Shown: positions 1-6,042 of the stretch, one piece after another
Layout of the letters: each line of letters opens with the position of its first letter
Position numbering within the stretch: position 1 is the first letter of the stretch
Assembly: GCA_927798255.1 (NCBI GenBank)
Contig: CAKMMH010000093.1
Span: 1 to 6,869 of the forward strand
DNA length: 6,869 nt
Source of the DNA: an uncultured bacterium
Lineage (GTDB): Bacteria > Bdellovibrionota_C > UBA2361 > CAKMMH01
Direction: 5' to 3'
Program-made: the position numbers and the translations under genes
The notes under the pieces: model-generated
Databases searched by the model: none
Told to the model about the DNA's origin: nothing
What the model saw: only the letters and a program-made list of their open reading frames with translations

Positions 1-379
1 CCGTAAATTGTTTTTTAGGTATATAAGTATGAAAATCTGATTGTTTTGTACCTGGCGTAACCTTTAAACTTTCTCTATCTGCTATTTCCGATTCTTCAAG
101 TTTTTCACCTTGGACCATAGTGTTACTATCATTAACTAATTTACTACTGCCAGGCCCTCCAATAGCTCCTGTTCTTCCTCCAATATTACCACCAACGCCA
201 GAAGCTACATACATACTATTAGCAATTTCACCATAATCTTTTGCTAGAGGATCATCATCTGCAGCAAAAACATATGAAACACACGAAATATAAATAAAAA
301 ATATCACAAAACAAAATATACCTTTATTTATAAAAACATTGTTATTATAATTATGTTTTTTAATAACAAAATTTTTCAA
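1..379 (-). CDS. Exported protein with glycine-rich segment, 3' end cut by window edge
   Basis: I do not recognise this protein. The visible part is 126 codons and open at the left edge. The frame has no ATG near its beginning. The start is placed at a TTG (379-377) because a strong Shine-Dalgarno, AGGGGAGAGG, ends 9 bases before it, and because the frame upstream is closed by the stop codon of the preceding gene. The predicted N-terminus has a basic, Asn-rich region (about residues 1-20), a hydrophobic core (about 21-36) and a likely signal peptidase I site after VFA (residue 39). The mature protein starts acidic (ADDDP), and residues 59-79 are Gly-rich (SGVGGNIGGRTGAIGGPG). The remainder is polar. 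It lies 6 bases behind the thioredoxin-fold gene and is probably co-transcribed with it. By context it could be a periplasmic or surface component of the same transfer/secretion apparatus, but nothing in the visible residues proves that. A lipobox reading (FISC at 30-33) is possible but poor. Confidence 0.72.
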   Translation of the reverse strand, partial: MKNFVIKKHNYNNNVFINKGIFCFVIFFIYISCVSYVFAADDDPLAKDYGEIANSMYVASGVGGNIGGRTGAIGGPGSSKLVNDSNTMVQGEKLEESEIADRESLKVTPGTKQSDFHTYIPKKQFT

Positions 380-385
380 AATAAT

Positions 386-1618
386 TTACCTCTCCCCTCG
401 CATTAAACTTAAAATTTCGCCTAGCTCAAACTCTCTTGCTGGTTTGTTAAAAACAAATGCTTCACCTGTTGTTTCACACCTAAAAAATATACTTGGAAAA
501 GTTTTTATCCCCATAAGCTTTGAAAGTCTATCCCCTGTTAAAATTGGAAAATTTGCTTTTGTAGCATTCTTAAAAGAAGCTAAAGGCAATCCGTCCACAT
601 TTACTCCTACAATATGAACATTTTGCTCCTTAACATTTTGCTTATATAACTCTTCAACTCTCTTTCCAAGCGCCATTGAGCCTTCTTCATTTGGCTTAAA
701 AAAGAAATAAATACTAACTTCACCTTGTGGATCAACAGGAACTCTTCCTACATATTCATTTCTAATTGAAGCCCTCTTAATTAAATTTTCACCTTTTTCC
801 TCAATAGTTTCTTCTTTCTCAACTAATTCACCATTTTTTATCTTCTCTTGCTTCCTTGCTTCCATTTCCTCATAATGACTTATCGCTTCTTTATTTGTTC
901 TTTGAATCTGCCTTTCATAAGCATCGGAAAAAGAATCAAAAAGCGATGTCTCTTTGCTAGTTAATGTTACAGCTTTCGCAAGTTGTCTTTCTCGTTCTTC
1001 TTTTTCCTTCTTCTCTTTTAATTCTTTTTCAAGTAAATACTTGTATTGTGCCGCATCTAAATCATTTGAATATTCACCTTGCTTTGCACGCCCTAAACCT
1101 TCAAGCGCAAGCTTTTGAAATACTATTGTCTTTCCTACTAAATCTGATTCCTTTGCAGTATAATTAATATATTGCTTAGCATACTTATACGCTAATTCTT
1201 CATCTCCAGCTTGAAGTGCTGCCATAATCCCCTTAAATGGTGTTGGAGCCTTTTCTTCAGGATAATATGTTACATCCTCATTTGGATCGCCATACTTTGC
1301 AATAATCTTTTCAGAAGCGGTTAACTCTTTTTGCTCATTGCCAATATCATTATTTTGAAGAACATCTTTTTTAGATTCTTCATTTTTGACTAAGTCTTTG
1401 TTATTTTTATTATCTATATCATCTTTATCTTCAACATCTTTTTCTTCTTCTTTTACTCTAAAATATTCAAGTTCTTGTTGATTAGTAAGTTTTGATTCAG
1501 GTAAAAAAACGCTTTTTGCAGACCCTTTTTCAAAAAATGCTTTACTTTGCCCTGCATAAGAATTAGTAACAGTCAAAACAAAAATTATTAATATGTTGTA
1601 AAATATAGCTTTTTTCAT
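386..1618 (-). CDS. Exported thioredoxin-fold protein without CXXC, TraF-like (possible conjugative transfer assembly factor)
   Basis: The 410-residue protein starts with a clear signal peptide: KK, a hydrophobic core at residues 4-18, and cleavage probably after SYA at 22. Residues about 52-100 are an acidic, Lys/Asn-rich low-complexity linker. Residues about 125-175 form a compact helical segment (PFKGIMAALQAGDEELAYKY...). Residues about 190-285 are very Lys/Glu-rich and probably helical or coiled-coil. Residues about 295-405 look like a thioredoxin fold: strand SIYFFF (302-307), strand VHIVGVNVDG (334-343), FPILTGD (357-363), and the cis-proline-type segment KTFPSIFF (372-379) followed by a TGE turn. 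This order resembles TraF-type proteins of F-type conjugation systems. Where the CXXC should follow the first strand, the sequence reads KPNEEGS; the only cysteine is C381. A redox role is therefore unlikely, and a structural or chaperone role in the periplasm is inferred. The TraF link is tentative; TrbC-type or an unrelated thioredoxin-like family are alternatives. The Shine-Dalgarno is weak (AGG about 11 bases before the ATG). Confidence 0.85.
   Translation of the reverse strand: MKKAIFYNILIIFVLTVTNSYAGQSKAFFEKGSAKSVFLPESKLTNQQELEYFRVKEEEKDVEDKDDIDNKNNKDLVKNEESKKDVLQNNDIGNEQKELTASEKIIAKYGDPNEDVTYYPEEKAPTPFKGIMAALQAGDEELAYKYAKQYINYTAKESDLVGKTIVFQKLALEGLGRAKQGEYSNDLDAAQYKYLLEKELKEKKEKEERERQLAKAVTLTSKETSLFDSFSDAYERQIQRTNKEAISHYEEMEARKQEKIKNGELVEKEETIEEKGENLIKRASIRNEYVGRVPVDPQGEVSIYFFFKPNEEGSMALGKRVEELYKQNVKEQNVHIVGVNVDGLPLASFKNATKANFPILTGDRLSKLMGIKTFPSIFFRCETTGEAFVFNKPAREFELGEILSLMRGER
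389..398 (-). promoter_or_regulatory. Strong ribosome binding site that decides a TTG start
   Basis: On the minus strand the sequence AGGGGAGAGG lies inside the last codons of the upstream gene, 9 bases before the TTG at 379. It is the best Shine-Dalgarno match in the left part of the window. It is the main reason for accepting a TTG start for a gene that otherwise has no start codon before its signal peptide. The overlap with the upstream 3' end suggests translational coupling. Confidence 0.6.
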
Positions 1619-1631
1619 TAAATTTAAAACC

Positions 1632-1669
1632 TAAGACTTTTGCCGTTCACATATCTTGCAAAAGACTTA
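1632..1669. repeat. Imperfect 12-bp inverted repeat just upstream of the TraF-like gene
   Basis: The left arm TAAGACTTTTGC (1632-1643) and right arm GCAAAAGACTTA (1658-1669) pair at 11 of 12 positions around a 14-base loop. The single mismatch is at 1636/1665. The repeat ends 13 bases before the ATG at 1618, and the weak AGG ribosome-binding motif directly follows the stem in the transcript. It could be an operator, or a leader hairpin limiting translation of the exported-protein block. A terminator for truB is less likely, because only TTTT follows the stem after GG and the site is about 180 bases past the truB stop. Confidence 0.5.
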
Positions 1670-1849
1670 AGTTGCTTCAAAAATTTTTAAAAAAATTTTA
1701 GATTTTTATCATCTTCATCTTTTATAATACGGAAAACTTTATTAAATACTTTAGAAATGCGATTCCATTAATGAATTTGTAAGAATTAACATTTTATAGG
1801 AAAATATCTAATAAAAATAGTATAATATAAGCAATAGAATATCTTACAC

Positions 1850-2734
1850 CTATATTCCATTTACTGCTAAAGTCCAAATACCACTAACCTTCTTAAGAAC
1901 GCCTGATTTTTGCTCATTTAAACTAGAAGTATAATACAAAATGTCATTTTCTTGAAATTTCTTTTTATAACTATCTGAAATTGATAAATTATTTAAAAAG
2001 ACATCATTTCCAACGTTTAATTTATTAATTTCATCATCAGTTAACAAAAGCTTTTGATCATTATCAAATATCTTATACCATAAAATCATATCTTCTAGGT
2101 TTACTTCACTAATTAGCTTAGAATCTTTTACATCAAAAATTGACGTTTTTTCACGTCTTAATGTTTTAAGACAAGAAGGAACACCTAATTTCTCACCAAA
2201 GTCACGTGCAATTGAACGAATATATGTTCCTTTTGAACAACAAATTCTAAAACTAATTTCATTATCATTTAAATGTAATATTTCAAGAGAAAAAACCTCA
2301 CCCGCACGTTCTTTCATTTCAAAATCTTCATTTTTTCTAAATTTATCATATGCACGCTTCCCATCAATTTTTATTGCGCTAAGTTTTGGGGGAACTTGAG
2401 TAATTTTTCCTAAAAATGAATCTCTAATTTTTAATATATCATTAAAAGTAAATTTAAAATCACTAGATTCCGACATTACATTTCCTGTAATATCATCACT
2501 ATCAGTTTTTTTCCCAAGTAAAATTATACCTGAATAAACTTTTTTTGTATCAAGTACGAAGTTTGAAAGACGTGTTGCACTATTTATAGGACAAACTAAA
2601 AGTCCAGTAGCAAACGGATCAAGTGTTCCTGTGTGCCCTACCTTTTTAAAATTAAATTTCTTTTTTAGTTTAGAAACAACACTAGCGCTAGATACGCCTT
2701 CATCTTTGTCTATTAAAAAAAATCCTGAATTCAT
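1850..2734 (-). CDS. truB: tRNA pseudouridine(55) synthase TruB
   Basis: TruB isomerises uridine 55 in the T-loop of elongator tRNAs to pseudouridine, in the cytoplasm. The protein has the family signatures. GHTGTLDPFATGLL contains the catalytic aspartate (residue 39 from the ATG used here, 46 from the longer start). SAIKIDGKRAYDKFRK follows, then GTYIRSIARDFGEKLG, and LRREKTSIF near the end of the catalytic domain. The last 70 or so residues form a divergent C-terminal domain. Length is 294 residues, normal for bacterial TruB. I chose the ATG at 2734 because MNSGFFLIDK matches where TruB proteins usually begin. An in-frame TTG at 2755, only 3 bases after the nrnA stop, would add seven residues. 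Neither start has a convincing Shine-Dalgarno, so translation is probably coupled to nrnA. It is the last gene of the acyl-synthetase-nrnA-truB operon. No clear intrinsic terminator follows it. Confidence 0.95.
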   Translation of the reverse strand: MNSGFFLIDKDEGVSSASVVSKLKKKFNFKKVGHTGTLDPFATGLLVCPINSATRLSNFVLDTKKVYSGIILLGKKTDSDDITGNVMSESSDFKFTFNDILKIRDSFLGKITQVPPKLSAIKIDGKRAYDKFRKNEDFEMKERAGEVFSLEILHLNDNEISFRICCSKGTYIRSIARDFGEKLGVPSCLKTLRREKTSIFDVKDSKLISEVNLEDMILWYKIFDNDQKLLLTDDEINKLNVGNDVFLNNLSISDSYKKKFQENDILYYTSSLNEQKSGVLKKVSGIWTLAVNGI

Positions 2735-2758
2735 ATAAAGACTATTATCAATCAAAAT

Positions 2759-3757
2759 CTATATTATTTTAGCAACAATATCCTTTATCCTTCCTATAAT
2801 CTTTTCAATTGTTGGTTCTTTAAAATCAGTGCTATCCTTATTTATCCTAGCAGCTGACGCTAAAATATGCCCTCCACCTCCAAAACTTGTTGAAATAGGA
2901 AGTGTTGAAATATTTTCATCTTTTCCTCTAACACTAAACTTAAAATAATCTTCTTGCTCATAAACAAGCACTGCAAGAATTACGCCTTGAATATCTCTTA
3001 ACTCGCTTACAAGTCCTTCAAGATGTTCCTTAGTAGAGTCTAATTTTTTAAAATCATCAAGAGTAACATATGAAACTACAAATTTATCATTAAAAGAAAA
3101 CTCCATTCTATCTAAAATAATTTTTAAAAGCTCAATTTTTTTTCTTGATTTCATGCTCCAAAGATTTGTACTAATATCATATGTTCTAGCTCCACACTCT
3201 GAAAGCTTCATCGCAACAAAAAAAGTATTTGGGGAGGTTTGAGAATATCTAAAAGAGCCTGAATCTGCACTAAGCCCTGCAAAAAGTGAATCTGCTATGC
3301 TAGGAGTAATTTTTAAATTAAGCGCATTAAATACTTCATACATAATTTCACAAGTTGCCATTGCATTTTTAATTACATAATTTAGATTTGAAAATTGTTC
3401 ATTACTTTCATGATGATCAATACAAATTGAAAAAATATCTTCATTAATATCATTTAAAAGATTGTTACCAATTCGACTTTTGCTAGATAAATCACAATAA
3501 ATAATAAGTTCTATATTTTTGTCTTTTGGAAAATAATTTATAACATCTATTCCTTTTTTCCGAATTCCTCTAAGAATAAACTCTAAATTATCAGGAACTT
3601 TATCTTCAAATACAACATAAACTTTTTTACCTATATTAATTAATCCTTCAGCAAGTCCACACGTTGAACCAAGAGCATCAGCATCAGGGGCAATATGTCC
3701 AATAATTACAATATTATTAACACTATAAATTTTTTCTTTAATTAAATTTAATGTCAT
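2759..3757 (-). CDS. nrnA: DHH/DHHA1 phosphoesterase NrnA (nanoRNase / pAp phosphatase)
   Basis: NrnA-type enzymes degrade 2-5-nucleotide RNAs to mononucleotides in the cytoplasm; several also dephosphorylate 3'-phosphoadenosine 5'-phosphate (pAp) to AMP. All expected metal-binding motifs are present: HIAPDADALGS (21-31), the aspartate of YCDLSS (D89), the DHH triad (114-116), and D165 in GLSADSGSFR. The C-terminal DHHA1 domain carries the substrate-binding GGGGH (293-297). Length 332 is typical. Motif I reads DAD rather than the commoner DGD, a tolerated variant. The start is well supported: AAGGA lies 6 bases upstream, and the ATG overlaps the stop of the acyl-synthetase gene as ATGA, indicating translational coupling. 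The gene ends with TAG, in the same frame as truB. Proximity to truB matches the common bacterial arrangement (often with rbfA). Cyclic di-nucleotide (GdpP-like) activity is unlikely because there are no membrane, PAS or GGDEF-like domains. Confidence 0.93.
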   Translation of the reverse strand: MTLNLIKEKIYSVNNIVIIGHIAPDADALGSTCGLAEGLINIGKKVYVVFEDKVPDNLEFILRGIRKKGIDVINYFPKDKNIELIIYCDLSSKSRIGNNLLNDINEDIFSICIDHHESNEQFSNLNYVIKNAMATCEIMYEVFNALNLKITPSIADSLFAGLSADSGSFRYSQTSPNTFFVAMKLSECGARTYDISTNLWSMKSRKKIELLKIILDRMEFSFNDKFVVSYVTLDDFKKLDSTKEHLEGLVSELRDIQGVILAVLVYEQEDYFKFSVRGKDENISTLPISTSFGGGGHILASAARINKDSTDFKEPTIEKIIGRIKDIVAKII

Positions 3758-5745
3758 TTTTTATCCTTTTTAAACATCTTAGAAATAAGCTTTGAGTATT
3801 TTTCAAAAATTACATTTCGTCTTAATTTTGATGTTTGATTAAGCATACCATTTTCTACGTTAAAACCAATCTTTAAAATTTCAAACTGTTTTATTCTTTC
3901 AAATGGTTTTAATTTTGATTTCTTCTTAATATAAGTGTTAATTTCTTGTTTTATTAAATCTCTTAATTTAACATCTTGAATCGTTACATTATTACTAGTC
4001 TTTAATTCATTAATTAATATTCCACACCTTTCAAGTGCTTCATCTGATGGCACAACAAGTGCACCAATACTGCTTTTATCTTGCCCGACAAGCACAATTT
4101 GGTCGATATAAGGGCTTTCTAAACAAGCTGCTTCAATAGGCACAGGCTCAACATTTTCGCCATTTGAAAGCACTATTGTTTCTTTTGCTCGCCCTATTAA
4201 TACAAGATTACAATCTTTTGTGATAAAACCAAGGTCACCAGTATTAAACCATCCATCTTTAATAACTGCATCTGTAGCTTCCTTATTTTTATAATACTCT
4301 TTCATAACTTGTGGGCCTTTTACAAGCACTAAGCCCTTTTTATACATTCCAATATATTCAAAAGTATCAGGATCTACTATTTTAATCTTCGTTCCTTTTA
4401 TAGGTTTTCCTGCACTACCTAAATAATTTGGTTCACTAGCTTTTCGCATTACAACTATTGGTGAAGTTTCTGTTAATCCGTACCCCTCTCTTAAATTTAC
4501 ACCAATAGCGTCATAAAATAACTGGTCTTTTATAGCAAGTGCTCCTCCACCTGAAATTGATAATCTAAAATTCAAACCGAAATCTTTTCTTACCTTTTCA
4601 TACAAATATTTTCTTGCAATAAGATGAAGCGGTTTATAAAAAGAGCGAACAACTTTATGATATATTTTAGAGCGTAATTTATATTTTGTTTTCTTATTTG
4701 TTATTCTTCGTTCACTATACATTCTATGAATTTGATAACGAATGCTTAGTTTTACAGCAATATCAAAAAAGTAATAACGCCACCTAGAAGTTTGTTTTAA
4801 TTTTTGATAAATTCCTATACGCATTGTTTCCCAAATTCTAGGAACTGAACAAATTAAATCAGGCTCATATTTTACTAAATCTTTTTTTAAGTTTACCAAA
4901 TTTGTAAAATGGACATCTGCGCCACCTAAAAGCCAAGCATATTGAAGTGTCCTTTCGTATGCGTGCCAAACAGGAAGCATCTCTAAAGATTTCTCTTTTG
5001 GTTTTACATTAAGCCAAGTATCAAGTGAATAAACCTGAGAAAGCATATTTTTATGAGTAATTAACACTCCTTTTGGGTTACCTGTGGTGCCTGAAGTATA
5101 AGACATTGAGTAAGAATCATCTCTTAAAATTTTTGGTTCTTTAAAAGCGTATTCTTTACCTTTTAGGATAATATCATCAAAGGAATAAATTGGAGTTTGT
5201 AATTCATTAACATCTTTTTCATTAAGATTATTAATATTATCAAACATTAAAATTATAAATTTATGATTAAATTTATTTAATGTCGATTTTAATTTTTCAA
5301 AAGTTACCTTATTTTGTAGAATTACGCCGACGCTTTCACTATGTTCTAAAATATATTCAAGTTCATCTATTGGTACATTTATACCTCTAAGAGTGCTTAT
5401 AGCACCATTTCTTGCAATAGCTTGGTCAATAATTACCCATCTTCCATTATTTTCAGAAAAAAGTGCTACAAAGTCACCTTTTTTAACGCCAAGAGATTGC
5501 AAACCACTTGCAAAATTATTTATATTATCTTCAAGTTCGCCATACGTTAAATTTACATTAGTGTAGTTATCAACAATTGCACGCAAATCTTTATATTCAT
5601 TGATTTTAATTTTGAAATAATTAGTAAAAGATTCATAGTTGCTATAAAAATCATCTAACTCTTTTTCTTCAACTAAAATTTCTTTTGCTCTTTTTTCATT
5701 TAATCTATTTAATCGTTCTAATTCTAACTCAATATTATTTTCCAT
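3754..5745 (-). CDS. Long-chain acyl-CoA / acyl-ACP synthetase (AMP-forming)
   Basis: The enzyme activates a fatty acid with ATP to acyl-AMP and transfers the acyl group to CoA (or ACP), feeding phospholipid synthesis or fatty-acid recycling. It belongs to the ANL adenylate-forming superfamily. The phosphate-binding loop is SYTSGTTGNPKG (215-226). YGLTETSP (422-429) is the adenine-binding motif, and NTGD (501-504) binds ribose. IGRAKETIVLSNGENVEP (517-534) contains the hinge. The catalytic lysine is probably K640 in LNQTSKLRR. An extended basic helical insert at about 310-395 is typical of long-chain (FACL/ACSL-type) members and may contact the membrane. Length 663 fits long-chain enzymes. 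The first 40 residues are a charged, probably helical extension. CoA versus ACP as acceptor cannot be told from sequence; cyanobacterial Aas enzymes have a similar layout. It is the first gene of the operon and is divergent from the nuclease gene. Its ribosome-binding site is weak (AAGTAG-like). Confidence 0.92.
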   Translation of the reverse strand: MENNIELELERLNRLNEKRAKEILVEEKELDDFYSNYESFTNYFKIKINEYKDLRAIVDNYTNVNLTYGELEDNINNFASGLQSLGVKKGDFVALFSENNGRWVIIDQAIARNGAISTLRGINVPIDELEYILEHSESVGVILQNKVTFEKLKSTLNKFNHKFIILMFDNINNLNEKDVNELQTPIYSFDDIILKGKEYAFKEPKILRDDSYSMSYTSGTTGNPKGVLITHKNMLSQVYSLDTWLNVKPKEKSLEMLPVWHAYERTLQYAWLLGGADVHFTNLVNLKKDLVKYEPDLICSVPRIWETMRIGIYQKLKQTSRWRYYFFDIAVKLSIRYQIHRMYSERRITNKKTKYKLRSKIYHKVVRSFYKPLHLIARKYLYEKVRKDFGLNFRLSISGGGALAIKDQLFYDAIGVNLREGYGLTETSPIVVMRKASEPNYLGSAGKPIKGTKIKIVDPDTFEYIGMYKKGLVLVKGPQVMKEYYKNKEATDAVIKDGWFNTGDLGFITKDCNLVLIGRAKETIVLSNGENVEPVPIEAACLESPYIDQIVLVGQDKSSIGALVVPSDEALERCGILINELKTSNNVTIQDVKLRDLIKQEINTYIKKKSKLKPFERIKQFEILKIGFNVENGMLNQTSKLRRNVIFEKYSKLISKMFKKDKK

Positions 5746-5974
5746 AAACTACTTATTTTAACAAAACCAAAAAAATAAAAAATATTATGATAAAAACTCT
5801 TTGAAATTTTTATACAACATCTGTAAGTTTACCTATAACTTTTTATTAAAAAAAGATGTTTTGATTAAAATAAGAAAAGTCATTCTAGTAAAAAAAGATT
5901 GTAAACAAGAACACTTAATATCAATTATTTCGATTACAATTATTAGTTGGCATTTATATATTAATTTTTGATAT
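5746..5974. other. AT-rich divergent intergenic region
   Basis: This stretch separates the leftward synthetase operon from the rightward nuclease gene. I see no coding frame with a plausible start and no RNA gene in it. It must carry the leftward promoter of the three-gene operon, but no hexamer pair there is convincing; TATAAA-like and CATAAT-like sequences are present without a good -35 at the right spacing. It contains an 8-bp direct repeat, CAATTATT, at 5922-5929 and 5937-5944 (15-bp period), which may be chance in such AT-rich DNA. Confidence 0.5.
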
Positions 5975-6002
5975 TTGAAATATTTTTTTTGTGAGTTATG
6001 AT
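5975..6002 (+). promoter_or_regulatory. Sigma70-like promoter of the Rpn-type nuclease gene
   Basis: TTGAAA (5975-5980) and TATGAT (5997-6002) are separated by 16 bases, close to the consensus -35/-10 arrangement. Transcription would start near 6009, leaving a leader of about 34 bases that contains the AAAGGTGA ribosome-binding site. The -35 lies in the 13-bp palindrome ATATTT-G-AAATAT (5971-5983), a possible operator. In AT-rich DNA such matches are common, so this is a prediction. Confidence 0.45.
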
Positions 6003-6030
6003 AATCATGGTTAAAAATATAAGTAAAAAT

Positions 6031-6038
6031 AAAGGTGA
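6031..6038 (+). promoter_or_regulatory. Ribosome binding site fixing the nuclease start
   Basis: AAAGGTGA sits 4 bases before the ATG at 6043. Two further in-frame ATG codons upstream (5998 and 6007) have no Shine-Dalgarno and fall in or next to the predicted -10 element, so 6043 is the likely start. Confidence 0.6.
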
Positions 6039-6042
6039 CAAA

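Noticed and set aside
964..1167. A 67-codon open frame on the plus strand
   Set aside because: It lies wholly antisense to the well-supported exported thioredoxin-fold gene, has no ribosome-binding site, and its Leu-rich translation is the typical shadow of a Lys/Glu-rich coding sequence on the other strand.
1679..1700. A/T-only inverted repeat as a truB intrinsic terminator
   Set aside because: The stem contains no G or C pairs and such runs are expected by chance in this AT-rich intergenic stretch.
1819..1824. TATACT on the minus strand as -10 of the exported-protein block
   Set aside because: The hexamer is good but no acceptable -35 lies at 16-18 bases, and it is about 200 bases from the start codon, so it is not listed as a promoter.
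5922..5944. CAATTATT direct repeat as a regulator site
   Set aside because: An 8-bp A/T-rich repeat with two copies is not distinguishable from chance here; noted only in the intergenic entry.
5998..6042. Longer start for the nuclease at ATG 5998 or 6007
   Set aside because: Both are in frame but lack a Shine-Dalgarno, overlap or abut the predicted -10 element, and add residues not typical of the family, whereas ATG 6043 has AAAGGTGA just upstream.
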